Below are positions 34,473-42,630 of a DNA stretch of 64,000 nucleotides, piece after piece. The number at the start of each line of letters is the position of its first letter. Position 1 is the stretch's first letter. The stretch comes from Agromyces salentinus. Lineage in GTDB: Bacteria; Actinomycetota; Actinomycetes; Actinomycetales; Microbacteriaceae. A program made the translations under genes and the position numbers. Location: the NCBI RefSeq assembly GCF_009749395.1, contig NZ_WBIR01000013.1, positions 62,001-126,000 on the forward strand, read 5' to 3'. The notes under the pieces are model-generated. The model saw only the letters and a list, made by a program, of their open reading frames with translations. It had not been told where the DNA came from and searched no databases.

Positions 34473-34488
34473 CCGGCCGTTCGGCCGG
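34473..34488 (+). terminator. hairpin after the M23-like gene
   Basis: CCGGCCG (34473-34479) and CGGCCGG (34482-34488) form a compact GC stem 19 bp after the stop codon. There is no T-run; moderate support only. Confidence 0.45.
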
Positions 34489-34572
34489 TGCGTCCCTTCG
34501 CTCCGCGCCGCGCTCGACCGGACCTGCAGGATCGCCCGGCCGTGTCCGATCGCCTCCGCATGCATGCCGCAC

Positions 34573-34617
34573 GATGAACGTCCGGTCCAGTCCGCTGGGA
34601 CCGGACCGGACGTCATC
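34573..34617 (-). terminator. terminator of the secreted peptidoglycan-binding gene
   Basis: An imperfect 15-bp stem forms from GATG plus ACGTCCGGTCC (34573-34588, one bulged A) with GGACCGGACGT plus CATC (34603-34617). It lies 56 bp downstream of the 34673 stop on the minus strand. Confidence 0.7.
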
Positions 34618-34672
34618 GCGGCAACGCTCGGTGGAGAGCCGCCGGCTCAATCGTGCGCGGTGCGCCGAGTCG

Positions 34673-35131
34673 TCAGACGCTGATTCGGTGACAACCCCCC
34701 GAACCATCCGTCCACCAGAAGGCTCGAGCCGTGTTGGGTCCGTAGATTCCGTCGGCGGTCACGCCGAACTTCTGCTGGGCCCGGATCAGTGCGGAGCGGG
34801 TCGCCGGCCCGAAGACGCCGTCGACGGCGAGCCCGGCACGGACCGCGCAGGCTCCGTTCAGGCCCTGCTGGAGCGCCTTGACGGCGATGGAGTTCGCGCC
34901 CTGATCGAGGCGGCACAGCTCGTTGAAGTTGGAATCGGCCGGGGTGTTCCACCAGCGGTCACCCGCTCCCCAGTTCATGATGAGCTTCGAGCAGTAACCG
35001 CCGTTGGCGGCATTCGCAGCCGGGGCGGCCACGAGGCCGAGCCCGAACAGCATGCCGACCGCGAGCATCGTCGCGGTGATCCGCTTGGCCCACCGGGACC
35101 TCGTGGCTGACGTGAATTTCGTGAACTTCAT
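34673..35131 (-). CDS. secreted peptidoglycan-binding domain protein
   Basis: The 152-aa protein has a classical signal peptide: basic MKFTKFTSATRSRWAKR, hydrophobic ITATMLAVGMLFGLGLVAAP, and a likely cleavage after ANA (AAPAANA-A near residue 42). The mature part contains a PG_binding_1 repeat: ALQQGLNGACAVRAGLAVDGVFGPATRSALIRAQQKFGVTADGIYGPNTARAFWW-type pattern (residues about 87-141). Such domains bind peptidoglycan or accompany secreted hydrolases; no catalytic domain is present here. It probably sticks to the cell wall. The ribosome binding site GAAGAAGGGGAA precedes the ATG. Confidence 0.85.
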   Translation of the reverse strand: MKFTKFTSATRSRWAKRITATMLAVGMLFGLGLVAAPAANAANGGYCSKLIMNWGAGDRWWNTPADSNFNELCRLDQGANSIAVKALQQGLNGACAVRAGLAVDGVFGPATRSALIRAQQKFGVTADGIYGPNTARAFWWTDGSGGCHRISV

Positions 35132-35352
35132 CGTTCCCCTTCTTCAGTCGAAACGCGCTCCCGGCACGATCATCGGGCCCGGCGCGGATCGGACAGCGTT
35201 GTCCGATCCGGTGCAGGGTATCGAATGGAACGACGGAGGATGCCACGTTGTCCACAGGCCGGGAAGCGGAGCGAGGGATGCTCCGTCGGCACGTGTCGGA
35301 TGGGTTCGACGGTGCCCGCCGCCCGCGTGCACTCGGTCTCCCGCCCATGGTC

Positions 35353-35399
35353 TTGACGAGCCCTGCCGGCAGCCATACATTTAACGCACTCGTTAAATG
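35353..35399 (+). promoter_or_regulatory. promoter with palindromic operator for the ArsR-SRPBCC-reductase operon
   Basis: TTGACG (35353-35358), 17 bp, TACATT (35376-35381) form a near-ideal promoter. A perfect palindrome, CATTTAACG (35378-35386), CACT, CGTTAAATG (35391-35399), overlaps the -10 and the start site. It is very probably the binding site of the ArsR-family protein encoded immediately downstream. Confidence 0.85.
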
Positions 35400-35411
35400 A
35401 ATGGAGCCAAG

Positions 35412-35813
35412 GTGAGCGGCACCGATCAGCTCAGCGCGGTGTTCTCGGCACTCGCCGACCCGACCAGGCGCGTGATCCTCGCGGGCCTGGCCGAGGGCGA
35501 TGCCACCGTCACCGAGCTCACGGCTCGGCTTCCGATCTCGATGCCGGCAGTGTCGCGACATCTGAAGGTGCTCGAGGGCGCCACGCTCATCTCGCGGACG
35601 CGCTCGGGCAAGTGGCGTGCGAGCCACCTCGAAGCGGCACCGCTGCGCGAGGCAGCGGACTGGATCGAGCGCTATCGCGAGTTCTGGGACACGTCCCTCA
35701 CCCGCCTCGACGCCCACCTCGCCGCCGTGCAGGCCGCCGAGCGCGCCGGCGTCACGACGGAGCACGACCTCGGGCGACCCGCCCACTCGACCACCGACCT
35801 CGAGGAACCATGA
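35412..35813 (+). CDS. ArsR-family repressor (SdpR/YgaV-like)
   Basis: The 133-aa winged-helix regulator begins (GTG 35412) MSGTDQLSAVFSALADPTRR and has the HTH TVTELTARLPISMPAVSRHLKVLEGATLISR (residues about 32-62) and the wing RSGKWRASHLE. There is no metal-binding cysteine pattern. This subgroup typically lies upstream of an AHSA1/SRPBCC gene, as here. GTG is preferred over ATG 35397 because GGAG lies 7 nt upstream and the ATG overlaps the operator. The stop overlaps the next gene (ATGA). Confidence 0.88.
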   Translation: MSGTDQLSAVFSALADPTRRVILAGLAEGDATVTELTARLPISMPAVSRHLKVLEGATLISRTRSGKWRASHLEAAPLREAADWIERYREFWDTSLTRLDAHLAAVQAAERAGVTTEHDLGRPAHSTTDLEEP

Positions 35814-36295
35814 TGCAGACCGACGTCCCGCAGATCGACATCTCGCGCCTGCTCGACGCGCCACGTGAGCTCGCCTACCGTGCCTTCACCGATCCCGACC
35901 ACTTCGTGGCCTGGTGGGGTCCCGTCGGAAACTCGCTGCCGCGCGAGGAGATCGAGTTCGACGTGCGTCCCGGAGGCCACCAGCGATGGACGGAGGTCTC
36001 CGCGGCCGACCCCGCCATCCGCGTCCTGATCTCCGTCGAGCTGACCGATGTCGGCCACGGTGAGTTCCTCGACGGCCTCATGCACGTCGGCGGCCGACTC
36101 CCGAACGGCATCGAGCCGTTCGAGACGAGAATCCGGGTCGAGTTCCACGATGCGCCCGACGGGCGCACCCGACTGGAGATCCGCCAGTGGCTTCCAGAAC
36201 CCCTGGCGCACCCCAGCGAGGAGGGCTGGCGCCAGGTGTTGGGCAAGCTCGACGCCGTGCTGAGGGGCATCCGGACCATTGCAGTCGATCAGTGA
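35810..36295 (+). CDS. SRPBCC/AHSA1-like domain protein
   Basis: The 161-aa protein has the AHSA1 (activator of Hsp90 ATPase homologue) fold pattern: ISRLLDAPRELAYRAFTDPDHFVAWWGP (residues about 10-37), EEIEFDVRPGGHQRW, and the C-terminal long helix HPSEEGWRQVLGKLDAVL. These proteins bind small hydrophobic ligands; the role in bacteria is mostly unknown. It is translationally coupled to the upstream ArsR gene and followed 14 bp later by a RibD-like reductase gene, a common trio in actinobacteria. Confidence 0.85.
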   Translation: MMQTDVPQIDISRLLDAPRELAYRAFTDPDHFVAWWGPVGNSLPREEIEFDVRPGGHQRWTEVSAADPAIRVLISVELTDVGHGEFLDGLMHVGGRLPNGIEPFETRIRVEFHDAPDGRTRLEIRQWLPEPLAHPSEEGWRQVLGKLDAVLRGIRTIAVDQ

Positions 36296-36309
36296 GAGAG
36301 GAAAGAGAC

Positions 36310-36870
36310 ATGGCGAAGCTGACCTACGTGACGAACGTGTCGCTCGACGGCTACATCGAGGACGAGCGCGGCGCGTTCGACTGGTTCCCGATCGGTGACG
36401 AGGTGTTCGCGTTCCACACCGAGCTCCTGAGGTCCACAGGAACCCTCCTCTACGGGCGGCGGCTGTACGAGGCGATGTCGGTCTGGGAGACCGACACCGC
36501 ACTCGCCGCACAGTCCGAGCTCATGGCCGACTTCGCGAGTGCGTGGAAGGCCGCGAGCAAGGTCGTGTACTCGACGACCCTCGCCGAGGTGTCGACGGCC
36601 GACACCCGGATCGAACGCCGCTTCGGCCCCGCCGCCGTGCGCGAGCTGAAGGCCACGGCCGACAGCGACCTCACCGTGGGGGGTGCCGACCTCGCGGCTC
36701 AGGCGTTCCGGGCGGGCCTGGTCGACGAGTGCCGGCTGGTCATCCTGCCCGTCATCGTCGGCGGCGGGAAGCCGGGCCTGCCGACCGGAATCCGCGCCGA
36801 TCTCGAGCTCCTCGATGAGCGTCGGTTCGAGAACGGCATCGTGGAGCTCAGGTATCGCGTCACGGGCTGA
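36310..36870 (+). CDS. dihydrofolate reductase/RibD C-terminal domain family protein
   Basis: The 186-aa protein begins MAKLTYVTNVSLDGYIEDERG, the typical start of the RibD_C/DHFR-like family, with GTLLYGRRLYEAMSVWE and the late VGGADLAAQAFRAGLVDECRLVILPVIVGGGKPGLP block. Members use NADPH to reduce pterin- or pyrimidine-like substrates, but stand-alone members like this one are mostly uncharacterised. AGAGAGGAAAGAGA precedes the ATG as ribosome binding site. Last gene of the ArsR-SRPBCC operon. Confidence 0.85.
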   Translation: MAKLTYVTNVSLDGYIEDERGAFDWFPIGDEVFAFHTELLRSTGTLLYGRRLYEAMSVWETDTALAAQSELMADFASAWKAASKVVYSTTLAEVSTADTRIERRFGPAAVRELKATADSDLTVGGADLAAQAFRAGLVDECRLVILPVIVGGGKPGLPTGIRADLELLDERRFENGIVELRYRVTG

Positions 36871-36903
36871 CCCGCGGAGACGTCCGCGGGAGTGCGGCGC
36901 GTC

Positions 36904-37491
36904 TCAGTCGCGCCGCGCGTCCCATTCGACGTCGCGCAGCGCGTAGACATCCGTGTCGGCCCAGCGGCCCTTGAACCAGATGTTCTCGACGAGGTGGGCC
37001 TCCTTGCGCATTCCGAGCCGACGGCAGAGCGCGACGGATGCCGCGTTCTGCGGATCCACCTCGGCGACGATGCGATGCAGGCCGATCGTCTCGAACCCCA
37101 GCCGCAGCACCTCCATCGCCGCCTCGGTCGCGTACCCCCGACCGGAGTACCCGGGATGGAACGCCCAGCCGATCGCGGCGCAGCCGTGCTCTGCCCGCTC
37201 GAGCATGAAGTAGAGGTCGCCGATCACGCGCGCGTCCGCCCGGTGTTCGACCGCGAGCTCCAGGAAGTCGCCATCGGATGCGAGGGTGGACTGCGTCGAC
37301 CACTTGGCGATCCTCGCCGCGAGGGTCTCGCGGTCTCGCGGCTCGTAGAGCAGGAACTCGCAGACGTCGGCCCGAGCCTGGTAGTCGAGGATGTCATCGA
37401 GGTCGGCTGCGCGCATGATCCGCAGCCGGAGGCGTTCGGTGAGCGTCTCCTCGAACCGGAACGGGAGACGGAAGGCAGGACGCTCGATCAC
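36904..37491 (-). CDS. GNAT family N-acetyltransferase (RimJ/RimL type)
   Basis: The 195-aa protein has the RimJ/RimL pattern: LTERLRLRIMRAADLDDILDYQA near the N-terminus, IGWAFHPGYSGRGYATEAAMEVLRLGFE (acetyl-CoA loop RGYATE near residue 115), then GLHRIVAEVDPQNAASVALCRRLGMRKEA. Such enzymes acetylate N-termini of proteins or small amines; substrate unknown. The GTG start (37489-37491) lies 7 nt after a TAGACT -10 element (minus strand, 37499-37504), which supports a leaderless mRNA and fixes the start. Confidence 0.85.
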   Translation of the reverse strand: MIERPAFRLPFRFEETLTERLRLRIMRAADLDDILDYQARADVCEFLLYEPRDRETLAARIAKWSTQSTLASDGDFLELAVEHRADARVIGDLYFMLERAEHGCAAIGWAFHPGYSGRGYATEAAMEVLRLGFETIGLHRIVAEVDPQNAASVALCRRLGMRKEAHLVENIWFKGRWADTDVYALRDVEWDARRD

Positions 37492-37561
37492 GCCGCCGAG
37501 TCTAGAGGGCGTCTTGCGGCGGGCCGGGCGACGGTTGACCGCGAACCCGAGGTGCTCCAGA

Positions 37562-38662
37562 GTGAGACGGGTGCACTGGGCACTGGCCGTCCTCACCGTC
37601 GTCGCGTACCTGACGCTCCCGCTCGGGTCCGCGAGCTCCGTGCAGCTCCTTCCGACGATGCTGGTCGGTCTCGCCTACACGGCGATCGCGATTCTCGGCT
37701 TCAGGTTCGTGCAAACACGGTCGGTCTGGTGGGGCGCCGGCTACGTGGTCCTCCAGATGGTCCTCGGGTTCGTCGTCTTCGCGCTCGCCGACGCGGCGGT
37801 CGGCGCGGTCCTGCTCCTGGTGGTCCTCGTCGCGCAGGCGGTGCTGCTCCTGCCGCTGCCGGCCGCGATCGTCGTGGCCGTCGTGGTCCCGCTCGCGCAC
37901 CTCGGCATGCCCTGGCCGCATGTCCTCCGCGAGGGCCTCAGCACGCTCGCGGTCGCGACGTTCACGGTCGTCGTGACGGAACTGCTCGTGCGGGAGCGCA
38001 ACGCCAGGGCCCAGCTCGCCGAAGCCCATGAGCAGCTGCGGGGATACGCCGCCCAGGCCGAGCAGCTGGCCACGATGAAGGAACGGAACCGGCTCGCGCG
38101 TGACATCCACGACGGGGTGGGACACCACCTGACCGTCGTCCAGATGCTGCTCGAGGCCGCTCGCGCCGTCGCCCGCACGGGCGACCACGAGCGCCTCGAC
38201 CCCATGCTGGCGAAGGCCCAGGCGCAATCGGGCGAGGCCCTCGCCGAGGTGCGGCGATCGGTCGGCGCGCTGCGGGAGCAGCGCCCCGCCCTGGCCGCAG
38301 CACTCCAGACCCTCGTGGCCGAATCGACCGAGGCCGGCGTGCCGACCCGGCTCGACGTGCTCGGAGAGGTGCGGAGCCTGCGCTCCGACGTCGAGGAGTC
38401 GCTCTTCCGGGCCGCCCAGGAGGGGCTCACCAACGTTCGGAAGCATGCGCGCGCCACCCGAGCCGGCGTCATCCTCGACTACCGCGGGGACGAGCGCGTC
38501 CGGCTCGAGGTGCACGACGACGGGCGAGGACTGCCCCCGCAGCACGGTGCCGGCTTCGGGCTGACGGGCCTCCGCGAGCGCACGGCGAGCCTCGGCGGCC
38601 GCATGTCGCTCGACGCGGCCGACCGTGGCGGACTCACCCTCACCGTGGAGGTGCCGGGATGA
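37562..38662 (+). CDS. sensor histidine kinase, NarL/HisKA_3 type
   Basis: The 366-aa kinase has about five membrane segments in the first 140 residues, followed by a coiled coil (RNARAQLAEAHEQLRGYAAQAEQL). The HisKA_3 phosphoacceptor box is KERNRLARDIHDGVGHHLTVV with the His near residue 184. An HATPase domain follows (AAQEGLTNVRKHARA as N-box; VHDDGRGLPPQHGAGFGLTGLRERTASLGG as G-boxes). No extracellular sensor domain is seen, so the signal is probably sensed in the membrane. Start GTG 37562 is a choice between two nearby GTGs. It overlaps the response regulator by 4 bp. Confidence 0.9.
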   Translation: MRRVHWALAVLTVVAYLTLPLGSASSVQLLPTMLVGLAYTAIAILGFRFVQTRSVWWGAGYVVLQMVLGFVVFALADAAVGAVLLLVVLVAQAVLLLPLPAAIVVAVVVPLAHLGMPWPHVLREGLSTLAVATFTVVVTELLVRERNARAQLAEAHEQLRGYAAQAEQLATMKERNRLARDIHDGVGHHLTVVQMLLEAARAVARTGDHERLDPMLAKAQAQSGEALAEVRRSVGALREQRPALAAALQTLVAESTEAGVPTRLDVLGEVRSLRSDVEESLFRAAQEGLTNVRKHARATRAGVILDYRGDERVRLEVHDDGRGLPPQHGAGFGLTGLRERTASLGGRMSLDAADRGGLTLTVEVPG

Positions 38663-39294
38663 CGGTCCGGGTGCTCGTGGTCGACGATCAGGCGCTCTTC
38701 CGCGAGGCGCTGACGACCCTGCTCGAGGTGCAGCCGGGCATCGAGCCCGTCGGCGAGGCGGGCGACGGCGAGCAGGCGATCCGGCGGGCCGCCGAGCTGC
38801 GGCCCGACGTCGTCCTCATGGACCTGCGGATGCCGGTGCTCGACGGAATCGCTGCGACGGCGCGTCTGCGCGTGGAGCACCCAGAGGTCCGCGTGCTCGC
38901 CCTCACGACGTTCGACGACGACGAGGACGTCTTCGCGGCGTTGCGTGCCGGTGCGGTCGGATACCTCCTCAAGGACGTGTCGTCGGCCAGGCTCGTCGAG
39001 GCGATCACCGCCGCGTCGCGTGGCGAGACCGTCCTCCAGCCGTCGGTGGCGGCGAAGGTCGTCGCACGGGTGGCGCGGATGCCGCAGCAGCCGGCGCCCG
39101 CCCACCCGCTGACCGACCGGGAGGTCGACGTGGTCCGCCTCCTCGCCGAGGGGCGCAGCAACCGGGAGATCGCCGGCGCACTGTTCCTCGCGGAGGGAAC
39201 GGTGAAGAACCTCGTCACCAGCGTGCTTTCGAAGCTCGACGTGCGCGACCGCACGCAGGCGGCCCTGCGCGCCCGGGACCTCGGCCTCCTCTGA
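38659..39294 (+). CDS. response regulator, NarL/LuxR type
   Basis: The 211-aa regulator has a receiver domain (VLVVDDQALFREAL; phosphoacceptor Asp in VVLMDLRMPVLDG near residue 54; LTTFDDDEDVFAALRAGAVGYLLKD). A LuxR-type HTH follows: LTDREVDVVRLLAEGRSNREIAGALFLAEGTVKNLVTSVLSKLDVRDRTQAAL. It forms a standard two-component pair with the kinase directly upstream (ATGA overlap). Its targets may include the envelope genes that follow at 39.4-42.5 kb. Confidence 0.93.
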   Translation: MTVRVLVVDDQALFREALTTLLEVQPGIEPVGEAGDGEQAIRRAAELRPDVVLMDLRMPVLDGIAATARLRVEHPEVRVLALTTFDDDEDVFAALRAGAVGYLLKDVSSARLVEAITAASRGETVLQPSVAAKVVARVARMPQQPAPAHPLTDREVDVVRLLAEGRSNREIAGALFLAEGTVKNLVTSVLSKLDVRDRTQAALRARDLGLL

Positions 39295-39424
39295 CGGATC
39301 GGCGTCGCGGAGGTTCGTCGGTCACACCCGAGAGGTGACCCCGGCATGACCTCCGGCACGTGCCGGAGACCCCGCCTCCCGCGGAGGATTCCCATGTCCG
39401 ACGCGAATCTCCGGGAGGAACGAG

Positions 39425-39820
39425 ATGAACCACGAAGAGACGACCCTGCGCCGACCATCCATCATGCGGTTCGCACTGCATGGCGTCGGGATGGTGATCG
39501 CGATGGTCCTGGGCATGATGCTGCTCGCACCGATCTGGTCGTGGGCCTGGCCCGGGCTCGATGAGAACACCACCGCGCAGGCCCTGGTGATGGCCACGGA
39601 CATGTCGATCGGCATGGCCGTGTGGATGCGGATCCGAGGCCACGGGCGCCGGCCCATCCTCGAGATGTGCGCCGCGATGTACCTGCCGTTCCTGGTGCTG
39701 CTCCCGTTCCACTGGGTCGGGATGCTGTCGGCCACGGGGCTCATGACCGCCGGCCACCTGCTCATGATCCCGGCGATGCTGGCCGCGATGCTGCTTCGGC
39801 GGCGCGAGTACGGGTGGTGA
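39425..39820 (+). CDS. hypothetical membrane protein, 131 aa
   Basis: Four hydrophobic segments are visible: ALHGVGMVIAMVLGMMLLAP, ALVMATDMSIGMAVWM, ILEMCAAMYLPFLVLLPF and GLMTAGHLLMIPAMLAAMLL. Methionine is unusually abundant in the helices, as in some metal-handling membrane proteins, but no family is recognised. CGGGAGGAACG precedes the ATG. The stop overlaps an alternative GTG start of the next gene, so the two are co-translated. Confidence 0.7.
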   Translation: MNHEETTLRRPSIMRFALHGVGMVIAMVLGMMLLAPIWSWAWPGLDENTTAQALVMATDMSIGMAVWMRIRGHGRRPILEMCAAMYLPFLVLLPFHWVGMLSATGLMTAGHLLMIPAMLAAMLLRRREYGW

Positions 39821-39825
39821 CCGGC

Positions 39826-41175
39826 ATGCGTGCGATCCTCGCCGTCGTCGCGCTGGTGCTCGCCGCGCTGGCACTGCCGGCCGCGGTCGGCGCGCCGGCC
39901 GTGGCGGGCGCGCTCGACCTCTACGAGCCGAGGTCGGACGGCGCCCCCGAACCGGTTGAACCCGCGGGACCGGTCGAACACGACTCGTCGAAGCCCACCG
40001 CCGCCGTCGTCGTCGGCGAGCGGGGCGCCGTCGTGTCCGACACCCTCGCACCGTACGAGATCCTCGCCCGCACCGGCGGATTCAACGTCTACACGGTGGC
40101 ATCCGAGATGCAGCCCGTGCCGCTGACCGGCGGACTCGACCTGCTGCCCGACCTCACGTTCGCCGGCCTCGAGGAGCTCCTGGGAGGCTCGGCCGACGTC
40201 GTCGTGGTCCCCGCGATGCCCGATGTGGGGCAGCCCACGACGAAGCCGGTCACCGACTGGCTCGTGCGACAGGAGAACGACGGCGCCACGCTCCTGAGCG
40301 TCTGCAACGGGGCCGCGGTGCTCGCATCGGCCGGCCTCCTCGACGGGCGCGAGGCCACCGCGCACTGGCTGCGCATCGACGAGTGGGAATCCACCTACCC
40401 GGACGTGGACTGGGTGCGCGGCACCAGGTACGTCGACGACGGCGACGTCGTCAGCACCGCCGGCATCCTCTCCGGCATCGACGGGACCCTGCACGTCGTG
40501 GCTCGCACGCTCGGCGCCGACGCCGCGGCCCAGGCGGCGCGGGCGATCGAATGGCCGCACCACGACCCGGACGGCGCCTCGCCCATCGAGCAGTCGCAGC
40601 TCGAGGCATCCGATGCGGTCGTGGTGTTCAACACCGCCTTCGGATGGGACCGGCCGCGGATCGGCGTCCAGTTGACCGACGGGGTCGGCGAGGTCGAACT
40701 CGCCTCGGTGTTCGACACCTACGGGCAGTCGCTGGCCGTGGGCACGGTCGCCGTCGGTGACGGAGCGGTGCAGTCCCGCCATGGACTGACCTTCGTGCCG
40801 CGAGCGGAGACGGGCGCCGGGCTCGATCGCCTGGTGGTCCCGGGAACGACCGGACACGAGGTCGAGCCCGGCATGGTGGCGACGCACCCGCATCGAGAGC
40901 CCGGCTTCGCCTACGACGCCGTGCTGCAGGACCTCGCGAGGACGACCGACGTGGCCACCGCCCGGTGGACGGCGAAGGCCCTCGAATACCCCGTCGACGG
41001 GCTGCGGCTCGAGGGTGAGGCCTGGCCCTGGACCGAGACCGTCCGGCCGCTCGCCCTCGCACTCCTCGGCGTGGTGCTCGCGCTCGCCGGCTACGCGCTC
41101 GCTCGGCGGTGGCGCAGACGGCCGCGGAAGGCCGCCGCCGATCCGTCGGGACATCGAGAAGGGATGCCGCGATGA
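39826..41175 (+). CDS. membrane-anchored DJ-1/PfpI (class I glutamine amidotransferase-like) protein
   Basis: The 449-aa protein has a signal peptide or N-terminal anchor (MRAILAVVALVLAALALPAA), an extracytoplasmic part, and a C-terminal helix (LALALLGVVLALAGYALARRW) followed by a basic tail. The first half is DJ-1/PfpI-like: TAAVVVGERGAVVSDTLAPYEILARTGGFNVYTVA, DVVVVPAMPD, and the nucleophile elbow SVCNGAAVLASAGLLDG (Cys near residue 160). The part after about residue 265 looks like a second, incomplete copy (IGVQLTDGVGEVELASVFDTYGQSL; DRLVVPG) lacking the Cys elbow. DJ-1/PfpI proteins are usually cytoplasmic, so this topology is uncommon. GTG 39817 is an alternative start. Confidence 0.78.
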   Translation: MRAILAVVALVLAALALPAAVGAPAVAGALDLYEPRSDGAPEPVEPAGPVEHDSSKPTAAVVVGERGAVVSDTLAPYEILARTGGFNVYTVASEMQPVPLTGGLDLLPDLTFAGLEELLGGSADVVVVPAMPDVGQPTTKPVTDWLVRQENDGATLLSVCNGAAVLASAGLLDGREATAHWLRIDEWESTYPDVDWVRGTRYVDDGDVVSTAGILSGIDGTLHVVARTLGADAAAQAARAIEWPHHDPDGASPIEQSQLEASDAVVVFNTAFGWDRPRIGVQLTDGVGEVELASVFDTYGQSLAVGTVAVGDGAVQSRHGLTFVPRAETGAGLDRLVVPGTTGHEVEPGMVATHPHREPGFAYDAVLQDLARTTDVATARWTAKALEYPVDGLRLEGEAWPWTETVRPLALALLGVVLALAGYALARRWRRRPRKAAADPSGHREGMPR

Positions 41176-41924
41176 GCGACTGCCTCCGGCTCCGGGACGT
41201 CGAGCTCTGGTACGACGAGCAGGGATCGGGGCGTCCGGTCACCCTGCTGCACGGCAACTTCAGCGACGCACGCGACTTCGCGGGGAACCTGGACACCCTC
41301 GCGTCCTCCGCGCGGCTCCTGCTCCCCGAGCGTCGCGGACACGGCCACACCGCGGACGTCGTGGGACCCATCACGGTCGCCGACCTCGTGACCGACACGA
41401 TCGAGTTCATCGAGCGGGTGGCCGGCGGTCCGTCGGCGGTCGTCGGCTACAGCACCGGCGCCTGCGTGGCGCTCTGCGTCGCGGTGCGGCGTCCCGATCT
41501 GGTCTCCGAGCTCGTGCTGATCAGCGGCGCCTTCGACACGGCCGCCTACGTCGTGCAGCCCGATCCGGACGGTCGGTGGCCGCGGCAGGTCGTCGACGCC
41601 TATGGCGACGTCTCCCCCGACGGCCGGGACCATTTTCCGGTCGTCGCACGCAAGACGGCGCTAGCCTTCCTCGAGGGCCTCCAGTTGAACGCAGGCGACG
41701 TGGCGCGCATCGCCTGCCCGACGCTCGTGATCTCCGCCGACGACGACCTGGTCCCGCTCGAGCACACCCTCGAGCTGTACCGGGCGCTCCCCGATGGGGA
41801 CCTCGCGGTCGTCCCGGGATCCAGCCACCTGCTGCTGCTCGAGCATCCGGAACTCTGCACTCGGCTCGTCGGCGACTTCCTGTTCGGGCGTCGCGGCGCG
41901 CGCCTGATGCCGGTCGCCCGATGA
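41172..41924 (+). CDS. alpha/beta hydrolase
   Basis: The 250-aa protein shows the classical fold: VTLLHGNFSDARDF (HG oxyanion motif), LLLPERRGHGHTAD, nucleophile elbow GYSTGACVALCVA with Ser near residue 95, ISADDDLVPLEHTLELY (Asp), and VPGSSHLLLLEHPE (His). The substrate is unknown. It overlaps the preceding DJ-1/PfpI-like gene and the following response-regulator gene by 4 bp each, so all three are translated together. Confidence 0.87.
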   Translation: MSDCLRLRDVELWYDEQGSGRPVTLLHGNFSDARDFAGNLDTLASSARLLLPERRGHGHTADVVGPITVADLVTDTIEFIERVAGGPSAVVGYSTGACVALCVAVRRPDLVSELVLISGAFDTAAYVVQPDPDGRWPRQVVDAYGDVSPDGRDHFPVVARKTALAFLEGLQLNAGDVARIACPTLVISADDDLVPLEHTLELYRALPDGDLAVVPGSSHLLLLEHPELCTRLVGDFLFGRRGARLMPVAR

Positions 41925-42535
41925 GCGCCCCGATCCGGGTCCTCCTTGCCGACGACGAGGAGCTGATCCGGGATGCGCTCGCCGCGCTGCTGGGGTGCGA
42001 GCCGGACATCCGGGTCGTGGGCACCGCCCGAGACGGTCGCCACGCGATCGAGCTTGCACTGCTGCATCGGCCGGATGTCGCGGTCGTCGACCTGCAGATG
42101 CCGAGGGTCGACGGCGTCGGCGTCATCCTGGAGCTGGGCCGGGCCCTGCCCGCGTGTGCCGGGGTGATCCTCACCGGCCACGCCCACCCGGCCGTGCTGC
42201 GCCGGGCACTGGATTCCGGCGCGCGCGGGTTCCTGGCCAAGGGTGCTCCCGGTACCGCGCTCGCCGATGTCGTGCGGCGCGTCCATGAGGGGCAGCGCTA
42301 CGTGGACCCGGTGCTCGCCGCGGACGCGCTCACCCAGCCGGCGTCCCCGCTGACCCCGCGCGAGACCGAGGTGCTCCTCGTCGCGCAGGAGGACCGGTCG
42401 GTGCGGGAGGTCTCGCGCGAGCTCTTCCTCTCGCCCGGCACGGTCCGCAACTACCTCGCCGCCGTCACCCGCAAGCTCGGAGCCGACACCCGTTCGGAGG
42501 CGTACCGGATCGCCCACGAGAACGGATGGGCGTGA
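41921..42535 (+). CDS. response regulator, NarL/LuxR type (no adjacent kinase)
   Basis: The 204-aa regulator has a receiver domain (VLLADDEELIRDALAALL; Asp in VAVVDLQMPRVDG near residue 54; LTGHAHPAVLRRALDSGARGFLAKG). A LuxR HTH follows (LTPRETEVLLVAQEDRSVREVSRELFLSPGTVRNYLAAVTRKLG). It closes the unit membrane protein - DJ-1-like - hydrolase - regulator. No histidine kinase lies next to it; the nearest kinases are at 37.6 and 45.6 kb, so it is an orphan or shares one of them. Confidence 0.9.
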   Translation: MSAPIRVLLADDEELIRDALAALLGCEPDIRVVGTARDGRHAIELALLHRPDVAVVDLQMPRVDGVGVILELGRALPACAGVILTGHAHPAVLRRALDSGARGFLAKGAPGTALADVVRRVHEGQRYVDPVLAADALTQPASPLTPRETEVLLVAQEDRSVREVSRELFLSPGTVRNYLAAVTRKLGADTRSEAYRIAHENGWA

Positions 42536-42630
42536 AATCCGCCGGGCGTCGCGGCTCGAACGACCCTCACGACCCGGTCATGACAGGTGCACGGGTTCGA
42601 CGCGCGCCGAGCGAACGGAGACTGACTGGC

